Notes: generated by a model not told the origin, from the sequence alone. A DNA stretch of 64,000 nucleotides from DASWUZ01 sp036401375 (GCA_036401375.1 DASWVB010000023.1:50355-114354), one strand, 5' to 3'. Numbered from the stretch's first letter, positions 8,583 through 17,938 are shown. Translations and numbers: made by a program.

Positions 8583-9538
8583 CAGAAGTAGCCCTCCCGC
8601 TTCTTGATCTCCATCGAGCCGTCCTGGTCATGGTCGATCACGCGATTGGCCCGCTCAGACGACCGGAACGAGACCAGCTCCGCAATGATCTTCGGCAGCG
8701 TGTCCGCATCCGAGCGGATCGCACCCGTGCAGGGGCTGCAGCCAAGCGAACGCAGCCGGCAGCGCACCCACTGCTCCTCACCCGGCAGCGCCTGCACAAA
8801 CGGCTGCTCCATCGGGATCAGGCTCTCACCCCGCACCAGCATCCGCCGCTCCTTCGCGAAGTAGAGCGGCACGATCGGTATCTCCTCCAGGTGGATGTAG
8901 TGCCATACGTCGAGCTCCGTCCAGTTCGACAGCGGAAACACCCGGATGCTCTCCCCCGGCCCCGTCCGCCCGTTATAGATGTTCCACAATTCAGGGCGCT
9001 GGTTCTTCGGGTCCCACTGCCCTGCACGATCGCGAAACGAGAAGATGCGCTCCTTCGCCCGCGACTTCTCCTCGTCGCGCCGCGCTCCGCCAAACGCCGC
9101 ATCAAACCCATGCGCCCGCAGAGCATCGAGCAGCGCCGTCGTCTTCAGCAGCCCGCAGCAGCGCTGTGTCCCCAGGCGCACGGGATTCGTATCCTCCGCC
9201 AGCGCCTGCTCATTCCGCCACACCAGCAGCTCGAGCCCAAGCTCCCGCGTATAGCTGTCCCGAAACTCCAGCATCTCGCGAAACTTGTACCCCGTATCCA
9301 CGTGCAGCAGGGGAAACGGGATCCGCCCCGGATGAAACGCCTTCTGCGCCAGGCGCAGCATCACCGAGGAGTCTTTACCGATCGAGTACAGCATCACCGG
9401 CTTCTCAAACTCCGCAGCCACCTCGCGGAAGATGTGAATGCTCTCCGCCTCGAGCAGCTTCAAATGGCTCAGCCGCGCAGCCGGCCCCGCGCCCGCCCCG
9501 CCCGCTAACGCTGAAGATCCAACCAACTGTGTTCCCAT
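8582..9538 (-). CDS. cysD: Sulfate adenylyltransferase subunit 2
   Basis: A 318-residue CysD, first gene of the cysDNH unit. The ATP pyrophosphatase loop Y-S-I-G-K-D-S-S is clear near residue 55, and the motifs FGGARRDEEKSRAKER and the final helix ending K-K-R-E-G-Y-F are typical of the family. The frame stays open to 9631, but the ATG at 9538 has a GAGGAAAG ribosome site eight bases upstream and removes 31 residues that match nothing. The subunit carries the adenylyl-transfer site and works with CysN. A strong hairpin plus T-run lies about 125 bp upstream on the same strand. Confidence 0.94.
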   Translation of the reverse strand: MGTQLVGSSALAGGAGAGPAARLSHLKLLEAESIHIFREVAAEFEKPVMLYSIGKDSSVMLRLAQKAFHPGRIPFPLLHVDTGYKFREMLEFRDSYTRELGLELLVWRNEQALAEDTNPVRLGTQRCCGLLKTTALLDALRAHGFDAAFGGARRDEEKSRAKERIFSFRDRAGQWDPKNQRPELWNIYNGRTGPGESIRVFPLSNWTELDVWHYIHLEEIPIVPLYFAKERRMLVRGESLIPMEQPFVQALPGEEQWVRCRLRSLGCSPCTGAIRSDADTLPKIIAELVSFRSSERANRVIDHDQDGSMEIKKREGYF

Positions 9539-9963
9539 GTGCACTTTCCTCGGGCCGCCTGTGCCCCACTCATCCCAGACACGATCGCGAAAGGGCGGCA
9601 CTCCGCCCCAACTCGCCGCCCGCAGCCGCACGCAGCCCGCCGGCGGCCGGTATAGAAGACATAAAAAAACCCACGAGCCATTCCAAAGGCTGTGGGTGTT
9701 ACTTACGCGGCTTACAAACTACGTCTAGCTGGCCTGCCACCCGCGCTCGCACCCTCGCCTCAACCCGCAACCGGCCATACAACAGCCGATCCCGGCAAAG
9801 CGACAACAGGAGACGCGCACCGCTGACAATCCAGACTCACTCATACTCCTCAAGCATGTCCCATCCCGCACCCCCTGTCAATGCACCAACCACTCCGCCC
9901 TCACTCCCCCGCACCAAATGCTCACTCTGAATACTCCGCACCTCCTGAGACACGCAGCCATCT
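9539..9963. other. Spacer between murG and cysD; probable cysDNH promoter/leader
   Basis: A 425-bp stretch without a convincing gene. On the minus strand it contains a perfect TTGACA at 9876-9881 with only a poor -10 candidate (CATGCT) 17 bp further, then about 150 bp of G-rich sequence, then a terminator-type hairpin at 9663-9696. The order promoter-leader-terminator-cysD could be an attenuated leader; equally, the hairpin may simply end the mur transcript. No known riboswitch class was recognised. Confidence 0.4.
9663..9696 (-). terminator. Rho-independent terminator hairpin upstream of cysD
   Basis: On the minus strand CCCACAGCC pairs with GGCTCGTGGG (one bulged base) across an eight-base loop and is followed directly by seven T residues. 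It sits 267 bp downstream of murG and 125 bp upstream of the cysD start, so it ends the mur transcript, a cysDNH leader, or both. Confidence 0.75.
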
Positions 9964-11070
9964 TCAACGCGCGCGAGCAAACGCAAGCCCCTCCACCATC
10001 CCGGCGATCCGCCGGGCAGCATCGGGTCGCGCCAGCGACCGGGCCCGCTCCCCCATCTCCACCAGCCGCGGACCATCGTTCAGCAAATCCACCAGCGACC
10101 CCAGCAAAGACTCCGGCGTAAGCCCGGACTCAACCAGCATCCGCGCACCCCCAGCCTCGACCATCACCTCCGCATTCCGCCGCTGATGGTCGTCAGCAGC
10201 CTGCGGAAACGGAACCAGCAGCGAGGGCTTGCCGGCCGCTCCCAGCTCCGCAACTGTACTCGCACCACTGCGCGCGAGCACAAGATCGGCAGCCTCAAAG
10301 CGCCGCGGCATGTCCTCGAGAAACGCACTCACCGTCCAGCGGTCCGGCGGCGCACCGCTGGCCCTGTACGCCGCCTCCGTAGCCTCCGCATGCCGCGCAC
10401 CCGCCTGGTGCAGGATCGTCAATCCCGTCACCTGCCTCAGCAGCCGCTCCGCAATCAGCGGCATCGCGATATTCAAAGCGCGCGCACCCTGGCTCCCGCC
10501 AAACACCAGCAGGCTCGGAGCACCGCCCGCCTGCCGCCGCGCCAGCCCAAAAAACTCGGCCCGCACCGGGATCCCCGTAACCTCCGCATTGCGGAAGTAC
10601 CTGCGCCCGGGCTCAAAACTCACCGCCGCCGCGCTCACCCACCGCCCCACCAGCCTGTTCGCGAGGCCGGGAACAGCATTCGGCTCGAACGCCAGAGTAG
10701 GAATACGCCGCAGCAGCGCGGCCAACATCCCGGGCCCCGAAGCATACCCCCCAACCCCGACCACCACCTGCGGCTTGAACTCACCCAGCAGCCGCAGGCA
10801 CCGGACCACCCCCGCCGGCAGGTCGAGCCCCGTACGCACCCGCGTCATCAGGCTCACACCCTTGAGCTGCCCCACGTGGATCAGATCCAGCCCATAACCC
10901 GCCGCAGGAACCAGCCGCGTCTCAAACCCGCGCTCCGTCCCCAGGAAGCGAACCTCCGCCCCATGATGCAGGCGAAGCTCGTCCGCGATCGCGAGCCCGG
11001 GAATCACATGCCCGCCCGTCCCACCCCCCGCGATCAGCACCCGCAGCGCGCCGCGAACAGGCGACTCCAT
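9964..11070 (-). CDS. murG: UDP-GlcNAc:lipid I N-acetylglucosaminyltransferase
   Basis: A 368-residue MurG, the peripheral membrane enzyme that turns lipid I into lipid II. The N-terminal G-G-G-T-G-G-H-V loop starts ten residues in; G-G-Y-A-S-G-P, the FGGSQGA loop at the domain junction, and the C-terminal A-D-L-V-L-A-R-S-G-A-S-T-V-A-E segment are all present. The reading frame is open far upstream into ftsW, but the ATG at 11068-11070 gives normal length and lies five bases after the ftsW stop. Last mur gene of this cluster; what follows downstream is the cys operon, not murC. Confidence 0.96.
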   Translation of the reverse strand: MESPVRGALRVLIAGGGTGGHVIPGLAIADELRLHHGAEVRFLGTERGFETRLVPAAGYGLDLIHVGQLKGVSLMTRVRTGLDLPAGVVRCLRLLGEFKPQVVVGVGGYASGPGMLAALLRRIPTLAFEPNAVPGLANRLVGRWVSAAAVSFEPGRRYFRNAEVTGIPVRAEFFGLARRQAGGAPSLLVFGGSQGARALNIAMPLIAERLLRQVTGLTILHQAGARHAEATEAAYRASGAPPDRWTVSAFLEDMPRRFEAADLVLARSGASTVAELGAAGKPSLLVPFPQAADDHQRRNAEVMVEAGGARMLVESGLTPESLLGSLVDLLNDGPRLVEMGERARSLARPDAARRIAGMVEGLAFARAR

Positions 11071-11075
11071 CGCGC

Positions 11076-12167
11076 TCAGTCGATCTCCCGCGTCACGTTC
11101 AGCAGCACCCCGATGGAGGCCAGCATGATAAACAGCGAGGTCCCGCCATAAGAGATGAAAGGCAGAGTAATCCCCTTCGTCGGCACCAGCGCAAGCACCA
11201 CGCTGATGTTGAAAAACGCCTGGATCAAAATCGTACTCGTCAGCCCGAACGCTAGGAAGCGCGCAAACGGGTCCTTCGAAAGCAGCGCCGCCCGCATCCC
11301 CCGGTAGCCCAGCGCGAGGAAGAGCGAGACCACCACCAGCGCCCCGAACAACCCCAGCTCCTCCGAGATGTTGGCGAAGATGAAGTCGGTATGCGGCTCC
11401 GGCAGGTAAAAGAGCTTCTGCCGCCCCTCCATGAAGCCGAGCCCTCGCAGGCCGCCCGTCCCAACCGCGATCAGCGACTGTATCGTGTGAAATCCGCTGC
11501 CCTGCGGGTCGGCCTCCGGATGCAGGAACGCCAGCATGCGCCGCCGCCGCCACGGCACTCGAAACAGCAGGAAATACAGCACCGGCATGGCGGCCGCGCT
11601 CGCATACAGCAGGTACTTTACGTTCAGCCCCGCGAGGTAGAGCATCAGCGCCGTCACCCCCGCGCAAACTAGCGCCGTCCCCAGGTCAGGCTCCTTCACG
11701 ATCAGCCCGATGAAGATCAGGCTCGGCAGCGCTGCCGGAATGATCGTCCCCCGCCAGTCCCCCATCGTGCCCATGCGCTTATGCAGAAACCACGCCAGGA
11801 ACAGCACCAGCGCCGGCTTGGCCAGCTCCGACGGCTGCGCCTGCAGCGGACCGAACTTGATCCAGCGATGCGTCGCATGCGAGTCATGCATCGCAAACGC
11901 CGCCAGCAGGCACACCGTCGTAAACGCGATCGCCGGGAACACCACATTGGGATTGTTGTAGCGGCGATAATCCACCCGCATCAGCCAAGTCATCGCGGCC
12001 AGCCCGAGCACCGCCCAGATCGCCTGCCGCACGACGAAGTTGTAAGGCGAGTTATAGCGCGCCTGCGCCATCACCGCCGACGCGCTGAAGACCATCGCCA
12101 GCCCGATCACCACCAGCAGCAGCACGATGCCGAAGAGCCATTTATCCACCCCGACGCGCTTCGCCAT
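11076..12167 (-). CDS. ftsW: Lipid II glycosyltransferase FtsW (SEDS family)
   Basis: A 363-residue SEDS protein with about ten membrane helices. The extracellular loop segment N-I-S-E-E-L-G-L-F-G-A and the C-terminal SYGGTSLF motif are family hallmarks. Position between murD and murG, in the classical order, favours FtsW over RodA; FtsW polymerises septal peptidoglycan with its partner transpeptidase, FtsI, which is not encoded nearby. The first codon overlaps the last base of murD, and only five bases separate it from murG. Confidence 0.94.
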   Translation of the reverse strand: MAKRVGVDKWLFGIVLLLVVIGLAMVFSASAVMAQARYNSPYNFVVRQAIWAVLGLAAMTWLMRVDYRRYNNPNVVFPAIAFTTVCLLAAFAMHDSHATHRWIKFGPLQAQPSELAKPALVLFLAWFLHKRMGTMGDWRGTIIPAALPSLIFIGLIVKEPDLGTALVCAGVTALMLYLAGLNVKYLLYASAAAMPVLYFLLFRVPWRRRRMLAFLHPEADPQGSGFHTIQSLIAVGTGGLRGLGFMEGRQKLFYLPEPHTDFIFANISEELGLFGALVVVSLFLALGYRGMRAALLSKDPFARFLAFGLTSTILIQAFFNISVVLALVPTKGITLPFISYGGTSLFIMLASIGVLLNVTREID

Positions 12168-13531
12168 CAGGCCGCGTCCCTTCGCGCCAGCACCAGCTCT
12201 TTGAATACCCGTCCGCGATGTTCATAGTTCTCGAACTGGTCAAAGCTCGAGCACGCCGGAGCCAGCAGCACCACCTCGCCAGCCTGCGCCGCCGCACCCG
12301 CCCGCGCGACCGCCTCCTCAAGCGTTCCAACGCTCAGGATCGCAGCCGCTCCCGCAATCTGGCCCTCGATCTTCGCCGCCGCCGCGCCGATCGTATACAC
12401 CGCCCGCACCCGCTCCCGCAGCAGCTCGTTCAGCTGGCTGTAGTCGGAGTTCTTGTCCTTGCCGCCGAGTATCAGGTGAACACCCCCCTCAAACGACTGC
12501 AGAGCCTTCATCGCCGCGTCCACATTGGTCGCCTTCGAATCGTTGTACCAGGCCACGCCATTGATCGTGGCAACGAGCTCCAGGCGATGCTCGACCGCGG
12601 TGAAGGCCCCCACCGCCCTGCGGATCGACGCCGCCGGCACCCCCGCCAGCCGCGTAGCGCAGACCGCCGCCAGCACGTTCTCCACATTGTGCGCGCCCCG
12701 CAGCGGAATCTCCGCCACATCGACAATGTGCTCCAGCTCCGCAGCCAGCGCCGCGCGGAAGACGATCGCACCGTCCCGCACAAACGCGCCCCTCTCGATT
12801 CCCTCGCTCCGGCTGAAGTAGTAGACCTCGCCCGGCGCCCGGCCCGCGCTCGCCCGCGCGACAGGGTCGTCCGCGTTCAGCACCACCACGTCCTCCGCAC
12901 GCTGATGCGCAAAGATGCGCTCCTTCGCCGCAACATAATTCTCAAACGTGCCATGCCGATCCAGGTGGTCAGGAGTGATGTTCAAAATCACCGCAATATC
13001 CGGCCTGAAATCCACCGTCGTCTCGAGTTGAAAGCTCGACACCTCCAGCACCGACCAGCCCTCCTCCACGCTCTCGCTCACCAGCGCGATCACCGGGACC
13101 CCGATGTTGCCGCCGACCGTCACCCGCATCCCGCCGGCCTGCATGATCCTGCCGCACAGAGTCGTCGTCGTCGTCTTGCCGTTCGAGCCGGTGATAACCA
13201 GCATCCTGCCCTTCAAGAATCGCGCCGCCAGCTCAACCTCGCCAATCACCAGCACGCCGGATCCCCGCACCTGCGCTAGCTCAGGAGTATCGAGCGGAAC
13301 CCCCGGGCTGACCACGATCAGATCCTGCCGCCGAAAGGTAAGCAGCCCATGCCCGCCCGCCTCGACCGCGATTCCCTCCTCAAGCAGCGTCGGAATCTCC
13401 TGCTGCAACGCGTCCGCGCTGCGAACATCGGACACGGTGACGCGCGCTCCCTGCCGCCGCAGAAACAGCGCCGCCGCCAGCCCCGACTTGCCCAGCCCCA
13501 CGACCAGGATCTTCCTGTTCTTTAACTCCAT
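12167..13531 (-). CDS. murD: UDP-N-acetylmuramoyl-L-alanine--D-glutamate ligase
   Basis: A 454-residue Mur ligase. The N-terminal Rossmann segment V-V-G-L-G-K-S-G binds the UDP moiety, ITGSNGKTTTT is the ATP loop near residue 115, and the central W-Y-N-D-S-K-A-T-N motif plus G-G-K-D-K in the last third identify MurD among the four ligases. It adds D-glutamate in the cytoplasm. A 117-bp gap separates it from mraY upstream; the stop overlaps the ftsW start by one base. Confidence 0.96.
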   Translation of the reverse strand: MELKNRKILVVGLGKSGLAAALFLRRQGARVTVSDVRSADALQQEIPTLLEEGIAVEAGGHGLLTFRRQDLIVVSPGVPLDTPELAQVRGSGVLVIGEVELAARFLKGRMLVITGSNGKTTTTTLCGRIMQAGGMRVTVGGNIGVPVIALVSESVEEGWSVLEVSSFQLETTVDFRPDIAVILNITPDHLDRHGTFENYVAAKERIFAHQRAEDVVVLNADDPVARASAGRAPGEVYYFSRSEGIERGAFVRDGAIVFRAALAAELEHIVDVAEIPLRGAHNVENVLAAVCATRLAGVPAASIRRAVGAFTAVEHRLELVATINGVAWYNDSKATNVDAAMKALQSFEGGVHLILGGKDKNSDYSQLNELLRERVRAVYTIGAAAAKIEGQIAGAAAILSVGTLEEAVARAGAAAQAGEVVLLAPACSSFDQFENYEHRGRVFKELVLARRDAA

Positions 13532-13648
13532 CGTTCCCGTCTTCTCAAAGCCCGCTTTGCCGTCTCGCCCCAGATCCGCAGCCAGTCAGGACCGCTGTCC
13601 GCCCCCGACCAGCCATTCTCACACGCCGCCCTCACCGGCCGCCGGACC

Positions 13649-14785
13649 TCAGCGAAGTTTGAGCGTAGTGAGTGCAAAAAGTGCAAATACCAGCGCGCCA
13701 ATCCAGAACCGCGCTATCACCTTCGACTCCGACCAGCCCATCAACTCAAAATGATGATGCAGCGGAGCCATCCGGAAGATCCGCTTCCCCTTGCGCAGCT
13801 TGTAGCTGCCCACCTGCAGGATCACCGACATGATCTCCAGCACGAAGATGCCGCCGATAAACGGCAGCAGCAGCTCCTGCTTGATCACCACCGCCACCGT
13901 CCCGATCGCGCCGCCCAGCGCCAGCGAGCCGACATCGCCCATGAAGACCTCAGCCGGATGCGCGTTATACCAGAGGAACCCGATGCTCGCCCCCACCATC
14001 GCACCGCAGAAGATCGTCACCTCGCCCACCAGCGGCATCCTCTGCAGCTCCAGGTAGTCCGCGAAGACCACATGCCCGCTCACATAAGTCAGCACCGTCA
14101 GCGCGCCCGCCGCGATGATTGTGCAGCCGATCGCCAGGCCGTCGAGACCGTCCGTCAAATTGACGGCGTTGCTCGACCCCATCAGTACCAGCACGACAAA
14201 CAGGATGAACGGTAGAAACGCAAGCACCGCCAGGTGTGGAAACCCGCCCAGCGCATGTATGGCAAGGTCCGGCCGGAAGCGCTTCACAAACGGCACCATC
14301 AGGTGCGTGGAGTAGCTGCCCTGCGACTGCATCAGCACCAGCGCGATCGCAATCGCCCCGCTCACCAGCGCCTGGTAGCCCAGCTTCTGCCGCGCCGTCA
14401 GTCCAAGGTTCCGGCGCTTCACCACCTTGATGTAATCGTCTGCAAACCCGATCGCCCCGAAGCCCACCGTGGCGCCCATCACCAGCCAGATAAAAGGATC
14501 CGACAGATCGGCCCACAGCAGCGTCGGAAGCAGGATCGCGATGCAGATCAGCAGGCCGCCCATCGTCGGCGTGCCCGATTTCTTCTGGTGCTCCTTCGGC
14601 CCGTCCTCGCGGATGTACTGGCCGATCTGAAACTCGCGCAGCTTCTCGATCACATAAGGACCGATGATCAGCGTGATCAGCAGCGCGGTCAGGCTCGCAA
14701 AGGCGGTGCGAAACGTCAAATAGCGGAAGATGCGGAACGGACGATAGTACGGAAAAAGTTTCTGATAAAGCAGCCAGTAAAGCAA
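13649..14785 (-). CDS. mraY: Phospho-MurNAc-pentapeptide translocase
   Basis: A 378-residue polytopic enzyme that moves phospho-MurNAc-pentapeptide onto undecaprenyl phosphate, making lipid I. Conserved motifs in order: K-S-G-T-P-T-M-G-G, the aspartate pair G-F-A-D-D-Y-I-K, N-A-V-N-L-T-D-G-L-D-G-L-A, and M-A-P-L-H-H-H-F-E near the end. About ten membrane segments. The start appears to be a TTG at 14785 with GGAGGA very close upstream; no better initiator follows for many codons. It lies in normal order between murF and murD. Confidence 0.95.
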   Translation of the reverse strand: MLYWLLYQKLFPYYRPFRIFRYLTFRTAFASLTALLITLIIGPYVIEKLREFQIGQYIREDGPKEHQKKSGTPTMGGLLICIAILLPTLLWADLSDPFIWLVMGATVGFGAIGFADDYIKVVKRRNLGLTARQKLGYQALVSGAIAIALVLMQSQGSYSTHLMVPFVKRFRPDLAIHALGGFPHLAVLAFLPFILFVVLVLMGSSNAVNLTDGLDGLAIGCTIIAAGALTVLTYVSGHVVFADYLELQRMPLVGEVTIFCGAMVGASIGFLWYNAHPAEVFMGDVGSLALGGAIGTVAVVIKQELLLPFIGGIFVLEIMSVILQVGSYKLRKGKRIFRMAPLHHHFELMGWSESKVIARFWIGALVFALFALTTLKLR

Positions 14786-14879
14786 ACTTCCTCCGGCAAG
14801 GTACGCGGCTTTCTAGCGGCTATCTTACAGGGAATGCTCGCGCCGAAAGATGGCGAGACTGGTTCGGCAACGCCCGCCG

Positions 14880-16271
14880 TCAACCACCCTCAAACACCCT
14901 CAGGGCCCGCTCCAGCCGTACTCCGCGCGACCCCTTCAACAGCACCGCGTCGCCCTCGCGAAGCTCCGCAGCGAGCCACTCCCCGGCCTCCTCCGGCGTC
15001 TCGAAGTAGCGGGCCTCCGCACCCGCCTGCGCCGCGCCCTCGACGATCAACTTCGCATTCCCGCGCACCCCCGCCACAATATCGATGCCTCGCTCCGCCG
15101 CAGATCGCCCGCACGCCCGATGCAGCTCCGCCGACTCCCGCCCCAGCTCCAGCATCTCCCCGGCCACCAGGATGCGTCGCGCCGCACGCAGCGAAACCAG
15201 CGTCCCGATCATCGACTGCAGCGCCTCCGGGTTCGAGTTGTAGCAGTCGTTGATCACCGTAGCCCCGCGAATCGTCAGCACCTCTCCGCGCCTGTCCGCC
15301 GCCCGCAACCCCTCCAGCGCCTCCACGCACTCCTCCAGCGAAACTCCCGCCTTGAGACCCACCGCCAGCGCCGCCAGCGCGTTCGCCACGTTATGCCGAC
15401 CCAGCAGCGATAGCGTCACCTCCGCGTGCCGGTCGCCCGCCCTCACCTTGAATTTCACCCCCGCCGAACCAGCCTCCTCGATCTCCTCGACTCGCGGATC
15501 GGCGCAAGGTCCCGCACCGAAATGCACCACCCTCCCGCGAAAACCGCGCCCGAACTGCGAGACATAAGAGTCGTCGCAGTTCAGGAACGCCACTCCATCC
15601 GCAGGCAGCGCCTCGATCAGCTCATACTTGGCGCGGGCCACACCGGCGATCCCGGTAGGAAAATTCTCCGCATGCGCATTGCCCACATTGGTAACGACCC
15701 CCCAGTCAGGACGCGCGATCTTCGCCAGCGCCGCGATCTCACCCGCCGCCGACATCCCCATCTCGATCACCGCGACCTCGTGCTCCGGCTCGAGCTTCAG
15801 CAGCTGCAGCGGCAGGCCGAAGTGGTTGTTCAGATTGCCCTCCGACTTCAGCACCTTGAATCGGCGCGCAAGCACCGCCGCTACTGCATCTTTAGTAGTC
15901 GTCTTCCCAGCGCTGCCCGTAATCCCCACAACACGCCTGCCCCAGTGACGCCGCACCGCCGCCGCCAGCCTCTGCAGCGCAGCAAGCGGATCGTCCTCGA
16001 CCACCAGCAGCGTACCCGCCCTCACCAGCTCCGGCAGCGTAGCGAACCTGCCTCGCGCAACCACCGCCGCCCACGCTCCGCGCTCCATCGCCGCCTCGAC
16101 GAAGTCATGCCCATCGACACGCTCACCGCGCACCGCAAAAAAAAGATCACCCGGCTGCAGCGTCCGCGAGTCGATGGAGTAGCCAGTCACCCCGCCGCTC
16201 TCCGCCTCTCTGGAACCGCGCACCAGCTCCGCGCCCATCCAGCCGGCGATCTGTCCCAGCCCGAGTCTCAT
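14880..16271 (-). CDS. murF: UDP-MurNAc-tripeptide--D-alanyl-D-alanine ligase
   Basis: A 463-residue Mur ligase. After the N-terminal UDP-binding domain come GITGSAGKTTTK (ATP loop near residue 115), E-M-G-M-S, T-N-V-G-N-A-H and I-N-D-C-Y-N-S-N-P, the last being specific for MurF. It attaches D-Ala-D-Ala to complete the pentapeptide precursor. The start codon overlaps the murE stop by four bases (16268-16271), so the two are coupled. A 94-bp gap precedes mraY. Confidence 0.95.
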   Translation of the reverse strand: MRLGLGQIAGWMGAELVRGSREAESGGVTGYSIDSRTLQPGDLFFAVRGERVDGHDFVEAAMERGAWAAVVARGRFATLPELVRAGTLLVVEDDPLAALQRLAAAVRRHWGRRVVGITGSAGKTTTKDAVAAVLARRFKVLKSEGNLNNHFGLPLQLLKLEPEHEVAVIEMGMSAAGEIAALAKIARPDWGVVTNVGNAHAENFPTGIAGVARAKYELIEALPADGVAFLNCDDSYVSQFGRGFRGRVVHFGAGPCADPRVEEIEEAGSAGVKFKVRAGDRHAEVTLSLLGRHNVANALAALAVGLKAGVSLEECVEALEGLRAADRRGEVLTIRGATVINDCYNSNPEALQSMIGTLVSLRAARRILVAGEMLELGRESAELHRACGRSAAERGIDIVAGVRGNAKLIVEGAAQAGAEARYFETPEEAGEWLAAELREGDAVLLKGSRGVRLERALRVFEGG

Positions 16272-17881
16272 CGCGCCTTCATCCCCTCCACCGCCCCAGC
16301 GCCGCCAGCCACATACCCAGCGTCAGCCACATCCCCGGCGCCAGCCGCATTTCGAGCCCCAGCCGCATACCCGAAGCCGGCCAGCACCCGCCGCGCGACC
16401 TCCGCATCGTCAAACGGCAGCGAAATCCCGCCCACCATCTGCACCCTCTCGTGGCCCTTGCCCGCGATCAGCACGATGTCCCCCGGCCGCGCCCGCCCGA
16501 GCGCGATCTGGATCGCCGCACCCCGGTCCGCCTCGACCACCAGCTCAGCCGCCGTCGCGCGCAGACCCGGCAGCACGTCCGCGATGATTGCACCAGGCTC
16601 CTCGGTCCGCGGATTGTCCGACGTCAGCACCACCACGTCGCTGCCCTCGCCCGCCGCCCGCCCCATCAGCGGCCGCTTCGTTCGATCCCGGTCCCCTCCA
16701 CAGCCGAAGACGGTAATCACCCGCCCCCTCCCGCCTCCGGCATCTGTAACCGGCACTGTGACGAACTCGCGCGCCACCGCCAGCAGGTTCCTCAACGCGT
16801 CATCGGTGTGGGCGTAATCGACCACCACCGTGAAGCCCTGCCCCGCGTCCACCGTCTCAAAGCGGCCCGGCACGCACGCCAGGCTCTCGGCTCCAGCCGC
16901 AATCTCATCGAGCGTCAGCCCCCGCGCCATCGCCGCAGCCGCGGCAGCCACCAGGTTGTAAACATTCACCCGGCCAGTCAACCGCGTGCCGATCCCGATC
17001 GACCCCTCGGGAGTCGCAAGCTCAAATCGCATTCCACCAGCCGACATCCTCAGGTTGCCCGCGCGAAACGCACCCACATCCATCCCGTAGCCGAAGATCT
17101 CGCTGCCCTCCATCCGCGCGATCTCCGCCAGCCGCACTCCATGCTCGTCGTCGAGGTTCAGCACCGACACCCGCGGCGCCCGCCCCTGGCTCCCATCGAA
17201 CAAGATCTTCTTCGCCGCGAAGTAGCGCTCCATCGTCCCGTGATAATCCAGGTGGTCGCGCGTCAGGTTCGTGAACACCGCAACATCGAAGGGCAGCCCC
17301 CACGTCCGCCCCTGGTCGAGCGCGTGCGACGACACCTCCATCACCGCCTCCGTCGCCCCCGCCGCCGCACCCTCCGCAAACAACTCGAGCAGGTCCCGCG
17401 ACTCCGGAGTCGTATGCGGCGAGCCCCGCACCTCGCCCGCCACGTGGTATTCGATGGTGCCTACCAGCACCGTCTTCCGTCCCTGGTGGTTCAACATCGC
17501 GTCCAGCAGAAACGCCGTCGTAGTCTTGCCATTTGTGCCGGTAACGCCGGTGAGTGCGAGCCGCTGCTCCGGATGCCCGAACACATTCGCAGCCGCCCCG
17601 GCCAGCGCCCACCGCCCATGCGCTACCAGCGCCAGCGATAGCTGCGGATGCCTCTCTGCCGCAGCCTCGAACGCCTCCGCTGAGTCCGTCACCACGCCGG
17701 CCGCGCCGCGCTCGACGGCAGCCGCAATGTAGCGGCTCCCATCCGTAGTTCCCCCGCGCATCGCTACAAACAGCGCGCCCGCACTTACTCTCCGCGAGTC
17801 ATACTCGACTGAAGAAACGTCGACCGACGGCCCGGCCCTCCGCAGGCAATCAACCCCCGCAAGAGCATCCGCGATATTCAT
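16268..17881 (-). CDS. murE: UDP-MurNAc-L-Ala-D-Glu--meso-diaminopimelate ligase
   Basis: A 537-residue Mur ligase, about 40 residues longer than usual. GVTGTNGKTTT is the ATP loop, H-T-T-P-E-S lies in the substrate domain, and D-N-P-R-T-E-E-P (about residue 420) contains the D-N-P-R motif that selects meso-diaminopimelate over lysine. The extra length is a C-terminal tail of six-residue alanine/glycine units encoded by four 18-bp repeats (16306-16377). First gene of the mur run here; a 57-bp spacer separates it from the upstream threonine ammonia-lyase, so it may depend on a promoter further up. ftsI, the usual upstream partner, is absent. Confidence 0.95.
   Translation of the reverse strand: MNIADALAGVDCLRRAGPSVDVSSVEYDSRRVSAGALFVAMRGGTTDGSRYIAAAVERGAAGVVTDSAEAFEAAAERHPQLSLALVAHGRWALAGAAANVFGHPEQRLALTGVTGTNGKTTTAFLLDAMLNHQGRKTVLVGTIEYHVAGEVRGSPHTTPESRDLLELFAEGAAAGATEAVMEVSSHALDQGRTWGLPFDVAVFTNLTRDHLDYHGTMERYFAAKKILFDGSQGRAPRVSVLNLDDEHGVRLAEIARMEGSEIFGYGMDVGAFRAGNLRMSAGGMRFELATPEGSIGIGTRLTGRVNVYNLVAAAAAAMARGLTLDEIAAGAESLACVPGRFETVDAGQGFTVVVDYAHTDDALRNLLAVAREFVTVPVTDAGGGRGRVITVFGCGGDRDRTKRPLMGRAAGEGSDVVVLTSDNPRTEEPGAIIADVLPGLRATAAELVVEADRGAAIQIALGRARPGDIVLIAGKGHERVQMVGGISLPFDDAEVARRVLAGFGYAAGARNAAGAGDVADAGYVAGGAGAVEGMKAR
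16306..16377 (-). repeat. 18-bp in-frame tandem repeat in the murE C-terminus
   Basis: Four 18-bp units beginning with cagccacat or cagccgcat (16306-16323, 16324-16341, 16342-16359, 16360-16377). On the coding strand each gives six residues of the pattern G/R-x-A/V-A-x-A/G. The array follows the last recognisable MurE helix and ends about 13 codons before the stop. Confidence 0.88.
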
Positions 17882-17938
17882 GGATACATTCCAGCGCCCG
17901 CACCCGGCTCTCGACCGGCGCAGCCACGCATCGAGCAG

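Noticed and set aside
9697..9963. SAM or other sulfur riboswitch upstream of cysD
   Set aside because: None of the conserved core words of known SAM riboswitch classes is present; only a generic leader and terminator can be supported.
11071..11667. Longer N-terminus for MurG
   Set aside because: The extra 199 codons overlap ftsW in another frame and lack family similarity; the glycine-rich loop demands the start at 11070.
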